NCBI GenBank assembly: GCA_041393775.1
Contig: JAWKJM010000003.1
Span: forward strand, 992,001 to 1,056,000
Origin: JADKAV01 sp041393775
GTDB lineage: Bacteria; Actinomycetota; Actinomycetes; S36-B12; UBA10799
Direction: 5' to 3'
Length of the DNA: 64,000 nucleotides
Position numbers and translations under genes: made by a program
In this document: positions 1 through 7,552 of the stretch, in pieces
Position numbering within the stretch: the first letter of the stretch is position 1
Layout: every line of letters begins with the position of its first letter
Notes under the pieces: model-generated
Told to the model about the DNA's origin: nothing
Databases searched by the model: none
What the model saw: the letters and a program-made list of their open reading frames with translations, nothing else

Positions 1-549
1 GCGTTGGCCGGCAAGTACCAGTTCGACCCGTTCGGGATGTGGGCGCCGCCGGTTCCGAAGCCGGTTGTCGTAGCGATGCAGGGGATCGCCTACACCTTGA
101 GCATCGAGTTGGCCCTCGCCAGCGACATCGTCATCGCCGCCGACGACGTGCGGTTCCGGCAGTTGGAGATCGGGCGCGGCATCCTGCCGTTCGGCGGGGC
201 GACGCTGCGGGCGACCGAGCAGCTCGGCTGGGGCAACGCCATGCGCTTCCTGCTCACCGCCGACGAGTTCGGTGCCGATGATGCTTACCGGATCGGGCTG
301 GTGCAGGAGGTGGTTGCTCCCGGCGAGCAGTTCGACCGGGCACTGGCCATTGCGCAGACGATCTCCGAGCAGGCGCCGATGGGTGTGCAGGAGACCCTGG
401 CGAACGCCCGGATCGCCCGCGATCTGGGCGAGGAGGCGGCCCGCGCCCACCTGAAGGAGGTGCTGGCCTCGATCATGGTCTCGGAGGATGCCGCGGAAGG
501 CGTGCGCAGTTTCCTCGAGCGGCGGCCCGCGAAGTTCACGGGTCGCTGA
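1..549 (+). CDS. Enoyl-CoA hydratase/isomerase (crotonase) family, 5' end missing
   Basis: The frame is open from the window edge, so the N-terminal third lies outside. The visible 182 residues match the C-terminal two thirds of a crotonase: the stretch around KPVVVAMQGIAYTLSIELA corresponds to the segment that forms part of the oxyanion hole, followed by the usual helices (ASDIVIAADDVRF, LTADEFGADDAYRIGLVQEVV). Crotonases hydrate or isomerise acyl-CoA thioesters in the cytoplasm. The usual second glycine pair of the oxyanion hole is not obvious here (GIAYTLSIEL instead of GxAxGGG), so the exact reaction is open. It ends 38 bp before the convergent AlbA_2 gene. Confidence 0.85.
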   Translation, partial: ALAGKYQFDPFGMWAPPVPKPVVVAMQGIAYTLSIELALASDIVIAADDVRFRQLEIGRGILPFGGATLRATEQLGWGNAMRFLLTADEFGADDAYRIGLVQEVVAPGEQFDRALAIAQTISEQAPMGVQETLANARIARDLGEEAARAHLKEVLASIMVSEDAAEGVRSFLERRPAKFTGR

Positions 550-587
550 GCCTGGAACGTCGGTTTGCGCAGCACGGGCGCAGCGGG

Positions 588-1358
588 TCACCGCAACCGG
601 CGCCGGCCCCAGTGATCCGCGGCGTAGCTCAGCGACTCGTCGACGCCGAGCTGGCGGGTGGAGTTGCCGACCCGGACCCACATCTGCGCCGCCTGACCCT
701 TGCCCGGGGTAAGGAACACCGGCCGCCGGGCGGGTTGTATGCGCAAGTGGCAGATCGCCTGACCGTCCAGGACCGGGAACTCTGCCCCTACGCTCGCGGC
801 GGCGGTTGATCCGAGGGTCTTGGTGAGGAAGTCGCGCATCCACAGTTCGTAACGGTCGAGATCCGGCGACTTCATGAACTTGAGGTCCTCGGCCAGGCCC
901 CGCGGCCGACCTTTGTCATCGACCCCGATCAACAGGTTCCCGCCGCCGGAATTGCCCATCGCGGCCACGGTCTTGGCGATCACCATCTCGATCTTGTCGT
1001 CGCGCTGGCCAGTGTGCAGGTTGCATCGGGCCGTGGACTTGAACTCCACCTGTGCGCTCTCCCCGGCTTGGATCAGTTCCGCGGCGGTGGTGTGCGGTTG
1101 CCGCGTGAAGTAGGCGACGATCAGCATCACGATCACTGTGGAGACCGCCGACCAGAGGAGGACGGCGGGGGCGTGCTCGCGCGCGTACCCGCCGCGAAGC
1201 AGAGTCACCAGCAGCGCCCCGCCCTCAGCGCCGAGAATCCCGGAGAGCACCGCTTCGGACCAGTTCAAGCGGATGCGTTCGCCCATCAGGTTGCGGATTC
1301 CGAGACCGAGGGCCGCGCCGAAGACCACGACGAGACCGAACGCGACGCTGAGATCCAT
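588..1358 (-). CDS. Membrane-anchored AlbA_2 (Schlafen-type) domain protein
   Basis: The protein has 256 residues. Three hydrophobic segments at about 4-22, 35-53 and 65-84 are followed by an AlbA_2 domain (about 100-230) with its hallmarks: ESAQVEFKSTA, the helix IEMVIAKTVAAMGNSGGGN and the strand LLIGVDDKG. AlbA_2 domains bind nucleic acid and are usually soluble regulators or parts of defence proteins, so three N-terminal membrane helices are unusual. The ATG at 1358 is chosen because membrane segment 1 begins there; an upstream start would add 47 low-complexity residues. It is divergent from the oxidoreductase gene at 1384. Function unknown. Confidence 0.72.
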   Translation of the reverse strand: MDLSVAFGLVVVFGAALGLGIRNLMGERIRLNWSEAVLSGILGAEGGALLVTLLRGGYAREHAPAVLLWSAVSTVIVMLIVAYFTRQPHTTAAELIQAGESAQVEFKSTARCNLHTGQRDDKIEMVIAKTVAAMGNSGGGNLLIGVDDKGRPRGLAEDLKFMKSPDLDRYELWMRDFLTKTLGSTAAASVGAEFPVLDGQAICHLRIQPARRPVFLTPGKGQAAQMWVRVGNSTRQLGVDESLSYAADHWGRRRLR

Positions 1359-1371
1359 GGCGGCTCCAACG

Positions 1372-1377
1372 TATCGT
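1372..1377 (+). promoter_or_regulatory. Probable -10 element of a leaderless transcript (oxidoreductase)
   Basis: TATCGT lies 6 nt before the ATG at 1384, so the transcript would start at or next to the start codon. No Shine-Dalgarno sequence is present. No convincing -35 element is seen. Confidence 0.5.
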
Positions 1378-1383
1378 GCAGGC

Positions 1384-2370
1384 ATGACCACTACTCGACA
1401 GATCACCCTTGCCAGCCGCCCCGTGGACAAGGTGGAACTCATCCACTTCGGTACCGATGAGGTCGAACTGCCGGAGTTGCAGGACGGCGAGTTCCTCATG
1501 AACGTCGAGTACTTGTCGATCGACCCGACGATCCGGGGCTGGATGTCCTACGACACCTACCTGCCGAAGATCGGCGTAGGCGAGGTGATCCGCAGCGCGG
1601 GTGCCGGTGAGGTCGTCGAGTCCCGCAACGATCGTTTCCCGGTCGGATCACGGGTGTTCGGGATGCCGGGCTGGCAGAGCCACGCGGTGCTCACCGGCGG
1701 TGTGCTGATCCCCGAAGGGGTCACCTACGAACAGGCGCTGAGCGTCTTCGGGATCACGGGTCTTACGGCGTATGTCGGCCTCGAGGACATCGGCAAGCCG
1801 CAGCCGGGCGAGACAGTGGTGGTGTCGGGGGCCGCCGGTGGGGTCGGCTCGATCGCCGGCCAGATCGCGAAGATCAAGGGCGCCCGAGTCGTCGGACTGG
1901 CAGGGTCACCGGAGAAGTGCCGCTGGGTCGTCGACGAACTCGGATTCGATGACTGCATCGACTATCGGGCTGAGGGTGTCCGGGCGGGACTGAAGCGCAC
2001 ATGCCCGAAGGGGATCGACGTGTACTTCGACAACGTCGGCGGCGAGACGCTGAACGAAGTGCTGGGCCGGATCAACGACCACGCCCGGATCATCCTGTGC
2101 GGGGCGATCTCGCAGTACGACACCGGGGCGCCGGCACCCGGACCCGTCAACATCGTCAACGCCATCCCTCGGCGGGCGCTGCTCAAGGGGTTCATCATCC
2201 TCGACCACCTGGACCGCGCGGCTGAGGCCTCGCAGGCGATGGGCCAGTGGATGGCCGAGGGGAAACTGCAGGTCCGCACCTACGTCCGCGACGGGCTGGA
2301 CTCCGCCCCGAGCGCTCTGCAGGACCTCTTCACGGGTGCGAACCTGGGTAAAACCATGGTTCGCGTGTAG
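1384..2370 (+). CDS. NADP-dependent oxidoreductase, MDR superfamily (curcumin/leukotriene B4 reductase-like)
   Basis: This 328-residue zinc-free medium-chain reductase opens with a GroES-like domain carrying the family segment EYLSIDPTIRGWM and continues with a Rossmann domain whose nucleotide loop is SGAAGGVGSIAGQIAK (about 150-165). The later YFDNVGGETLNEVL is typical of the prostaglandin reductase/curcumin reductase group, which reduces alpha,beta-unsaturated carbonyls with NADPH. Length is normal for the family. The ATG at 1384 is favoured over an upstream in-frame start because the leaderless -10 sits 6 nt upstream and homology begins there. The physiological substrate is not evident. 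Confidence 0.88.
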   Translation: MTTTRQITLASRPVDKVELIHFGTDEVELPELQDGEFLMNVEYLSIDPTIRGWMSYDTYLPKIGVGEVIRSAGAGEVVESRNDRFPVGSRVFGMPGWQSHAVLTGGVLIPEGVTYEQALSVFGITGLTAYVGLEDIGKPQPGETVVVSGAAGGVGSIAGQIAKIKGARVVGLAGSPEKCRWVVDELGFDDCIDYRAEGVRAGLKRTCPKGIDVYFDNVGGETLNEVLGRINDHARIILCGAISQYDTGAPAPGPVNIVNAIPRRALLKGFIILDHLDRAAEASQAMGQWMAEGKLQVRTYVRDGLDSAPSALQDLFTGANLGKTMVRV

Positions 2371-2373
2371 CCC

Positions 2374-2379
2374 TAGGCT
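2374..2379 (+). promoter_or_regulatory. Probable -10 element of a leaderless transcript (SRPBCC gene)
   Basis: TAGGCT lies 7 nt before the ATG at 2387, directly after the stop codon of the oxidoreductase gene. There is no ribosome-binding site, which supports leaderless translation. Confidence 0.5.
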
Positions 2380-2386
2380 GAGTCGC

Positions 2387-2863
2387 ATGGAACAACTGAC
2401 CGCCGAAGGCACGGCCACCTCCAGCATCGCGATTGCGGCGTCGCCGGACGCTGTCTACGACCTCGTGGCCGACGTTTCGAGAATGGGTGAATGGTCGCCC
2501 GAGGCCACAGGCACGATCGGTCATCCCAGCGAGCTGAAGGCGGGCGACAAGTTCTGGGGGCTGAACCGCAAGGGTGTGTTCCGGTGGTTCACCCGCTGCA
2601 CCGTTCTGGCCGCGGTGCCTGGTCGCCGGTTCGAGTTCGACGTCGACTTCGGCCCCTCGCCGATCTCCCGCTGGACCTACGAGTTCACCGCGGCCCCGGA
2701 CGGCTGCGAGGTGACGGAGACCTGGGTGGACCGCCGTCGGGGAGCGCTTGCTGCGCCGATGAAGTGGGCTGGCGGGGTGATGATTCCCGGTCCACGAGGA
2801 TCGCACAACTTGCGCAACATCGAGACGACCCTGCAGCGGCTCAAGGCCGCCGCGGAGAAGTAG
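2387..2863 (+). CDS. SRPBCC (START/Bet v 1-like) family protein
   Basis: The protein has 158 residues and a typical polyketide-cyclase/START-like fold: N-terminal strand TSSIAIAASPDAVYDLVADVSRMGEWSPE, central strands and a C-terminal helix NLRNIETTLQRLKAAAEK. Proteins of this group bind hydrophobic ligands, and some are enzymes; no ligand can be read from the sequence. It lies between the oxidoreductase and PPK2 genes on the same strand. The start was chosen from the leaderless -10 and the beginning of the fold. Confidence 0.8.
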   Translation: MEQLTAEGTATSSIAIAASPDAVYDLVADVSRMGEWSPEATGTIGHPSELKAGDKFWGLNRKGVFRWFTRCTVLAAVPGRRFEFDVDFGPSPISRWTYEFTAAPDGCEVTETWVDRRRGALAAPMKWAGGVMIPGPRGSHNLRNIETTLQRLKAAAEK

Positions 2864-2872
2864 ACGACCGGC

Positions 2873-3781
2873 ATGCCGCTGCCGAAGTCCACGCTGGACC
2901 AGCTCAAGATCGAGGCGGGCGAGAAGTTCCGGATCGCCCACCACCACGCCGATTGGCTGCCGGAGCCGATACGTGGATTGAGCAAGGACGAGCGCAAGGG
3001 GCGCGCCGAGGAGATGCTGGCCCAGAACAAGGTGGAGCTCGCGGAGTCGCAGGAGTTGCTGTATGCCGACGGCCGGCATGCCGTGCTCATCGTGTTCCAG
3101 GCAATGGACGCCGCCGGAAAGGACGGCACCATCTCGCACGTCATGTCGGGGGTGAATCCACAGGGTTGCGCGGTGACTTCGTTCAAGGTGCCCAGTGCCG
3201 TGGAGTGGTCGCACGACTTCCTGTGGCGGTATTCGAACGCGCTGCCCGCCCGCGGCATGATCGGCATCTTCAACCGCTCGTACTACGAAGAGGTGCTGGT
3301 GCAGAAGGTGCACCCGGAGTTCCTCGAGAAGGCGAATCTGCCGCCCGGCTCGCGCCACAAGAACATCTGGGCGCATCGCTATGAGGACATCAACAACTTC
3401 GAGCAGCACCTCGCCCGTAGCGGCACCACGATCCTGAAGTTCTTCCTCAACGTGTCCAAGGAGGAGCAGCGGGAGCGTTTCCTGGAACGGCTCGACCATC
3501 CGGAGAAGAACTGGAAGTTCAGTTCGAGCGACATCGTGGAGCGTGGCTATTGGGACGACTACATGGCGGCGTTCGAGGAGGCGATCAACGCGACGAGTAC
3601 CGAATGGGCGCCGTGGTACGTGATTCCGGCCGACCGCAAGTGGGCGATGCGGGCCGTGGTCTCCGACATCATCACCACGACCATCAAAGGACTCGATCTG
3701 GAGTACCCGGAGCTGCCCGAGTCGGAGATGACCCGGCTCGACGAGGCCAAGGCCGCGCTGCTCGCGGAGAAGTCCGGGTAG
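2873..3781 (+). CDS. ppk2: Polyphosphate kinase 2 family (polyphosphate:nucleotide phosphotransferase)
   Basis: The 302-residue protein has the PPK2 signatures: Walker A FQAMDAAGKDGT (about 77-88), Walker B region MIGIFNRSYYEEVLVQKVHP, and the lid region with NWKFSSSDIVERGYWDDY, ending in WYVIPADRKWAMRAVVSDII. PPK2 enzymes phosphorylate nucleoside mono- or diphosphates with polyphosphate, or run in reverse; the subclass cannot be assigned safely by eye. The start ATG is 9 nt after the SRPBCC stop, which suggests cotranscription. It ends 5 bp from the convergent arsI gene. Confidence 0.93.
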   Translation: MPLPKSTLDQLKIEAGEKFRIAHHHADWLPEPIRGLSKDERKGRAEEMLAQNKVELAESQELLYADGRHAVLIVFQAMDAAGKDGTISHVMSGVNPQGCAVTSFKVPSAVEWSHDFLWRYSNALPARGMIGIFNRSYYEEVLVQKVHPEFLEKANLPPGSRHKNIWAHRYEDINNFEQHLARSGTTILKFFLNVSKEEQRERFLERLDHPEKNWKFSSSDIVERGYWDDYMAAFEEAINATSTEWAPWYVIPADRKWAMRAVVSDIITTTIKGLDLEYPELPESEMTRLDEAKAALLAEKSG

Positions 3782-3786
3782 GGCGC

Positions 3787-4227
3787 TCAGCAGCAGGCGG
3801 TGGGAGTCTCTGCCAGGGAGAGTGTCGTCGGCGTGCAGCATCCGTCGACGGTCACGGACGCCGGATCGTCGTCGGTGACCGTGTAGACCTCCCATGACGT
3901 CCCTTCCGGGTCATCCACCCACACCTTGTCCTGTTGCGCGTAGCAGCAGACCGTTGCGATCTCCTCGCGCGTGGCCAGGTCCTGGGCGTTGAGGCGGTCG
4001 ATCGCGACTCGGACCTCGTTGGGGTCAGCCACCTCGACGCCGAGATGGTTGATGGTTCCCGCGGCGTCCGGATTCTCGATGAGGACCATCTTCAGGGGCG
4101 GGTCCTGGACTGCGAAATTCGCATAGCCCTCGCGGCGCTTGTGCGGTGCCACGCCGAGCAGTTTGCTGTAGAAGTTAACGGATTGCTCGAGGTCCGCGAC
4201 GTTCAAGGCGAGTTGGACCCTGGACAT
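3787..4227 (-). CDS. arsI: ArsI/CadI family metalloenzyme, probable organoarsenical C-As lyase
   Basis: The 146-residue protein is a vicinal-oxygen-chelate dioxygenase. ArsI enzymes cleave the C-As bond of trivalent methyl- or aromatic arsenicals using Fe(II) and O2. Visible features are the metal-ligand candidates Gln5, His61 and Glu113 (SWEVYTV) and the vicinal pair Cys94-Cys95 in the conserved TVCCYAQQDKVWV loop that binds arsenic. The cysteine-rich tail (CC at 130-131 and at the very end) is also seen in relatives. GGAGG lies 6 nt before the ATG. It is divergent from arsR across an AT-rich operator region, so arsenic control is likely. Confidence 0.9.
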   Translation of the reverse strand: MSRVQLALNVADLEQSVNFYSKLLGVAPHKRREGYANFAVQDPPLKMVLIENPDAAGTINHLGVEVADPNEVRVAIDRLNAQDLATREEIATVCCYAQQDKVWVDDPEGTSWEVYTVTDDDPASVTVDGCCTPTTLSLAETPTACC

Positions 4228-4240
4228 GATTGCCTCCTAT

Positions 4241-4273
4241 ATTGATGTACATCGATATTAGCTATATATCGAT
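4241..4273. promoter_or_regulatory. Inverted repeats in the arsI/arsR divergent region, probable ArsR operator
   Basis: Two overlapping dyads are visible in an AT-rich patch that contrasts with the GC-rich surroundings. ATCGATAT (4251-4258) and ATATCGAT (4266-4273) form a perfect inverted repeat with a 7-nt spacer. ATTGATGTACATCGAT (4241-4256) is palindromic with one mismatch. They lie between the two start codons, where an ArsR-type repressor could block both promoters. Confidence 0.65.
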
Positions 4274-4295
4274 GATTGTCAATATGGAGGTCGTC

Positions 4296-4628
4296 ATGGG
4301 AACCCAGTTGCCGGTGCTGGACATCAGCGCCTGTTGCGAGGCGGGGCTGGCGGTTCCGTTGGCTCGTGCCGATGCCGAGCAGTTGGCCCGTGTTCTCAAG
4401 GCGGTCGCGGACCCGGTCCGGCTGCAGCTGTTGTCACTCATCCGGTCAGCCGGACAGGCGTGCGCTTGCGACCTCACCGAGCCCGTCGGCCTGAGCCAGC
4501 CCACCGTCAGCCACCACTTGAAGGTCCTCACCCAGGCGGGGCTGATCCATCGCGAGCAGAGGGGGCAGTGGGCGTGGTTCAGTGCGGATCCCGATCGGCT
4601 TGCCGACCTGGGGGCGCTGTTCGGCTGA
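4296..4628 (+). CDS. arsR: ArsR-family arsenic-responsive repressor (corynebacterial Cys site)
   Basis: The 110-residue winged-helix repressor has the DNA-reading helix LSQPTVSHHLKVLTQAGLI. Possible As(III) ligands are Cys13, Cys14 (ISACCEAG) and Cys56 with Cys58 (GQACACDL). This matches the three-cysteine arrangement known for Corynebacterium ArsR (two adjacent N-terminal cysteines plus one near residue 55) rather than the CVC site of the plasmid R773 type. The ATG at 4296 was chosen because GGAGG lies 5 nt upstream; starts further upstream would run into the operator. Its 3' end overlaps the convergent thioredoxin-like gene by 50 bp. Confidence 0.9.
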   Translation: MGTQLPVLDISACCEAGLAVPLARADAEQLARVLKAVADPVRLQLLSLIRSAGQACACDLTEPVGLSQPTVSHHLKVLTQAGLIHREQRGQWAWFSADPDRLADLGALFG

Positions 4629-4851
4629 GCAGTCCGGCGATCTCGTCGGTCTTGGGCACGCGCCCGGAGACCAGGACCTGCTCGTCCACCACCAGTCCGG
4701 GGGTCCGCATGATGCCGTAACTGGCGATCTCGGCCGGGTCGGTCACCTTCTGGACCGTCACTTCGAGCCCCAGCGCAGTCACCGCCTCATTCGCCCGTTC
4801 TTCGAGCCGGTGGCAGTTCGCACATCCCGGTCCGAGGATCTTGATCTCCAT
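4579..4851 (-). CDS. Small thioredoxin-like protein (thioredoxin_3 group)
   Basis: The 90-residue protein starts MEIKILGPGCANCHRLEE, with the redox motif CANC near the N-terminus and the cis-proline segment GIMRTPGLVVDEQVL. These short thioredoxins are often encoded next to DUF318/ArsP-type permeases and ars genes, where they may reduce or hand over a metalloid; that role is inferred from context. It lies 12 bp after the permease gene on the same strand, so cotranscription with permease and arsR2 is likely. The last 50 bp overlap the 3' end of the opposing arsR. Confidence 0.85.
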   Translation of the reverse strand: MEIKILGPGCANCHRLEERANEAVTALGLEVTVQKVTDPAEIASYGIMRTPGLVVDEQVLVSGRVPKTDEIAGLLSRTAPPGRQADRDPH

Positions 4852-4863
4852 GGTGTGTTCCTT

Positions 4864-5922
4864 TCACGCGAGGAGCAGGTTGAAGCCGTAGCCGACGATG
4901 ATGATGCCGGTGGCCACGACGGCAATGAACGCGGCGATCAACTGGGGTTTGAGCACCCGGCGCAGCAGGATCATCTCCGGCAGCGACAGGGCGACCACGC
5001 TCATCATGAAGGCCAGCAGCGTCCCCATCGGCAGACCCGCCCCGTACAGGGACTGCACCAGTGGCATGACGCCGGCCGCATTCGAGTAGAGGGGGATGCC
5101 CAGACCGACGGCGACAATGACTCCCAACGGGTTGCTGGCATTGGCGTATGTGGTGAAGAAGTCGGTCGGCACCCACCCGTGGATCAGTGCGCCGACGCCG
5201 ATCCCGACGAGTAGGTACGGCCAGATCTTGCGCAGGATTGTGACCACCTCTTCGCGACCCATGGTGATCCGGTCGTCCCAGGTCAGGGCGGTACTGGCGT
5301 CGATCACCTCACCTCGCAACTTGGTCTCGAAGACGAACGGTTCGACCCACCGTTCGGCGTGCAGGCGGCCCAGGGTCCAACCCGCCAAGATGGCGATGGT
5401 CAGACCGGCGGCTATGTAGAGCAGCGTCGGCCCGAGGCCGAACATCCCGAGCAGCAGGCCTATTGCGATCTCGTTGACCAGGGGACTCGCGATCAGGAAA
5501 CTCATGGTCACGCCGATCGGCACACCCGCAGAGACGAATCCGATGAACGCGGGGACGGCACTGCACGAGCAGAAGGGGGTGATCACGCCGAGCCCGGCGG
5601 CCATCACGTTGCCCACGCCCTCGCGTCGTCCGCCGAGCAGGGCCCGGGTGCGCTCGATCGACATGAAGGAGCGCAGAACCGTCACCACGAAGATGATCCC
5701 GACCAGCAGCAGGCCGATCTTGACGAGGTCGTAGCCGAAGAAGTGCAGACTCGAACCCAGTGCGCTCTCCGGAGGGAGCCCGAAGACGCCATAGACCAGC
5801 CAGTCCCAGAACGGCGCGTTGATCCGGTACAGCAGCAGCCAGGTCAGCGTGGCGCCGCCCAGTCCGGCCCAGCGCCACCAGGTGGGCTGCGCTGATTGGA
5901 CCTGCGTCGCCACGTCAATCAC
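4864..5922 (-). CDS. DUF318/ArsP-type permease, putative organoarsenical or metalloid exporter
   Basis: The 352-residue membrane protein has about eight hydrophobic segments and the family hallmark ITPFCSCSAVPAFIGFV, with a second related segment (GIPLYSNAAGVMPLV) in the C-terminal half, as expected for the internal duplication of this permease family (PF03773). Some members (ArsP) export trivalent organoarsenicals. The link to arsI and to two arsR genes supports such a role here, but substrate is inferred. The GTG start at 5922 overlaps the last 8 nt of the upstream arsR, indicating translational coupling. Confidence 0.85.
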   Translation of the reverse strand: MIDVATQVQSAQPTWWRWAGLGGATLTWLLLYRINAPFWDWLVYGVFGLPPESALGSSLHFFGYDLVKIGLLLVGIIFVVTVLRSFMSIERTRALLGGRREGVGNVMAAGLGVITPFCSCSAVPAFIGFVSAGVPIGVTMSFLIASPLVNEIAIGLLLGMFGLGPTLLYIAAGLTIAILAGWTLGRLHAERWVEPFVFETKLRGEVIDASTALTWDDRITMGREEVVTILRKIWPYLLVGIGVGALIHGWVPTDFFTTYANASNPLGVIVAVGLGIPLYSNAAGVMPLVQSLYGAGLPMGTLLAFMMSVVALSLPEMILLRRVLKPQLIAAFIAVVATGIIIVGYGFNLLLA

Positions 5923-6220
5923 CCCCTGGTAGCGCTTGGCGGATCCTTCCCATGGCGCCCGGAGCCAGCGAATAGTCCACCCAGCGCCCCCGGCGGGCTG
6001 TGGTGACCAGGTCGTTGTCCCGCAGGACCTTCAGGTGGTAACTGAGCAGGTTCGGCGCGATGTCGAAGTGTTCCTGCAGTTCGCAGACACATGCGGTACC
6101 GGTCGTCAGTCTTGCCAGGACGGTATACCGCACGGGGTCCGCGACAGCCTGCAGGAGACTCACGGCCAGATCCGTATCGGGCCAGTCAGGCCTTGATTCG
6201 ATTGAAATTGATTCAATCAC
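5915..6220 (-). CDS. arsR: Second ArsR-family repressor (CVC-type site)
   Basis: The 101-residue protein has the classic ArsR arrangement: ELQEHFDIAPNLLSYHLKVL as the recognition region, preceded by CVCEL, the As(III)-binding CxC motif on the DNA-binding helix of R773-type ArsR. It is therefore a different sensor class from the arsR at 4296. It heads a leftward operon with the permease and the thioredoxin-like gene. Only 22 bp separate its start from the stop of the HNH gene behind it, so its promoter is either inside that gap or has been replaced by read-through from the HNH gene. Confidence 0.88.
   Translation of the reverse strand: MIESISIESRPDWPDTDLAVSLLQAVADPVRYTVLARLTTGTACVCELQEHFDIAPNLLSYHLKVLRDNDLVTTARRGRWVDYSLAPGAMGRIRQALPGGD
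6201..6217. promoter_or_regulatory. Inverted repeat at the start of arsR2, possible autoregulatory operator
   Basis: ATTGAA and TTCAAT face each other across 5 nt, inside the first codons of arsR2. The half-site TTCAAT resembles the GAGTCAAT end of the palindrome before the ArsR-ArsC fusion gene at 7533-7550, which suggests that one regulator recognised both. Confidence 0.45.
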
Positions 6221-6242
6221 ACTTGAAGTATACCCTGCCTCG

Positions 6243-7439
6243 TCATGGTGGTGCGCGGGTGCTGGTGGTGGTGCATCGGCCGTCGGACGTGCGCGCGATT
6301 TTCAGGCGTCCGTGGTGGATGCGTCGGTGGTGGTAGACGCAGATGAGGACGAGGTTGTTGAGGTTGGTGGGGCCGCCGTGGTCCCAGTGCTGGATGTGGT
6401 GGGCGATGCAGCGGTGGGCGGGTACGGTGCAGCCCGGGTGGACGCAGCCGTTCCCGTCGCGCACGGCCAGCGCGGCGCGTTGGGCGCGGGTGGCGTAGCG
6501 TTCGGCGAACCCGACCGCCAGCGGTTTCCAGTGGATGTCGTCGACCGGGGTGCCGACCAGATAGGTGAGGTGGGCGGAGCAGGACGCGGTGCGGACATCG
6601 GTGCGGGAGGCCAGCAGCCCGCACGGCCAGCGGACCCCCAGCCCGGACTGGAGTTGGTCGGGGGTGAGGGTGAGGGTGATGTGGCCGATCCCGGTGGGCC
6701 GGTCCACGGTGTCCAGGGAACGGGTGGCGATTTCGGCCAGGGCGTCGGCGTTTCGGGTGCCGGCCGACCGGTCATCATGAGGTCCGGTGGGTTCGGCGTA
6801 GATGTCCAGGGCGGCGGCCAGCGCCGCGCCGGTGGCGGGGTCGAGGAACCCGGTCAGGTGCCACCAGCCGTCCAGGCCGGTGGACAGTTTCGCCCGGCGA
6901 CGCTGGCGGGCGGTTTCGGTGTCGTGGTCGGGGTCGGGGGTGTAGTTCTGGATGAGCAGGTCCAGGAACCCGCGCAGGTCCCGCACACAGTGTTCCCGCG
7001 CGAACCCGGCGACCTGCTCCTCGACCCGGTCGAAGACCTCGCCCAGCTGGCGGCGGGCCGCCCGGATCACCCGGACATGGTCGAGGCTGATCTGCCCGTC
7101 GGCCAGCGCATCGGCGGTTGCCGGGAGCTGGTCGCGTAGCGCCCGGGCGGTGTGCACCCACCAGCCCGCATGACCAGACGGGATCCGCACCGTCTGTGCG
7201 AGCCAGTCGCTGGTGCCGCGCGCCCCGGCGATCTGCGCGCCACCGCGGGCATCGAAGGAGGCGAGCACCCGGGCCTGCACCGCCGCGGTCTGATTGGCCA
7301 CCTCATGCAGGAGCGGGATCGCGTCCTGCAGTTCGTCCAGGCACCACTCGGCCGGATCCGCAGCCAGCAACGCGACCACCGCCGCGCGCAAATCGACGAG
7401 CAGCGTGGCCGGACTCGCGGACTGCGCCGTGATCGTCAT
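6243..7439 (-). CDS. DUF222 domain HNH endonuclease (13E12 repeat family)
   Basis: The 398-residue protein has a DUF222 region (about 10-300) and a C-terminal HNH nuclease motif: HPGCTVPAHRCIAHHIQHWDHGG with following NLNNLVLICVYHHRRIHHG. This family is present in many copies in actinobacterial genomes and is known in mycobacteria as REP13E12; it is thought to be mobile or linked to mobile DNA. GGAGG lies 5 nt before the ATG at 7439, so that start is preferred over the GTG two codons upstream. It sits exactly between two ars operons that would otherwise be divergent. The reading frame looks intact. Confidence 0.9.
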   Translation of the reverse strand: MTITAQSASPATLLVDLRAAVVALLAADPAEWCLDELQDAIPLLHEVANQTAAVQARVLASFDARGGAQIAGARGTSDWLAQTVRIPSGHAGWWVHTARALRDQLPATADALADGQISLDHVRVIRAARRQLGEVFDRVEEQVAGFAREHCVRDLRGFLDLLIQNYTPDPDHDTETARQRRRAKLSTGLDGWWHLTGFLDPATGAALAAALDIYAEPTGPHDDRSAGTRNADALAEIATRSLDTVDRPTGIGHITLTLTPDQLQSGLGVRWPCGLLASRTDVRTASCSAHLTYLVGTPVDDIHWKPLAVGFAERYATRAQRAALAVRDGNGCVHPGCTVPAHRCIAHHIQHWDHGGPTNLNNLVLICVYHHRRIHHGRLKIARTSDGRCTTTSTRAPP

Positions 7440-7516
7440 GACCACCTCCCTCGTCTAGAACGCTAGTACGAGGGTCTGACAAAGGGACTCGGCTGACGGG
7501 GATCTGGGGAAAACCC

Positions 7517-7550
7517 TTGACCTACCCGAATAACTCAATAAGTATTGAGT
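7517..7550 (+). promoter_or_regulatory. Promoter and palindromic operator of the arsRC operon
   Basis: TTGACC (7517-7522) and TAAGTA (7539-7544) are spaced 16 bp as -35 and -10 elements. The -10 lies within a perfect palindrome, ACTCAATA (7533-7540) and TATTGAGT (7543-7550) with a 2-nt centre. The start codon at 7553 follows at once and no ribosome-binding site is present, so the mRNA is probably leaderless and repressor binding would block the -10. Confidence 0.7.
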
Positions 7551-7552
7551 CA

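Noticed and set aside
1138..1383. Longer oxidoreductase with start at 1138
   Set aside because: The extra 82 codons are antisense to the AlbA_2 protein and lie upstream of the likely -10 element.
2330..3895. 521-codon minus-strand frame opposite the SRPBCC and PPK2 genes
   Set aside because: It is the antisense of two well-supported genes and has the His/Arg/Gly-rich composition of a shadow frame.
4230..4295. Longer ArsR with start at 4230
   Set aside because: The extra 22 codons run through the AT-rich operator and lack a ribosome-binding site, whereas GGAGG precedes the ATG at 4296.
6060..7139. 359-codon plus-strand frame opposite arsR2 and the HNH gene
   Set aside because: Gly/Val/Ala-rich shadow; the minus-strand HNH motif and DUF222 region are clear.
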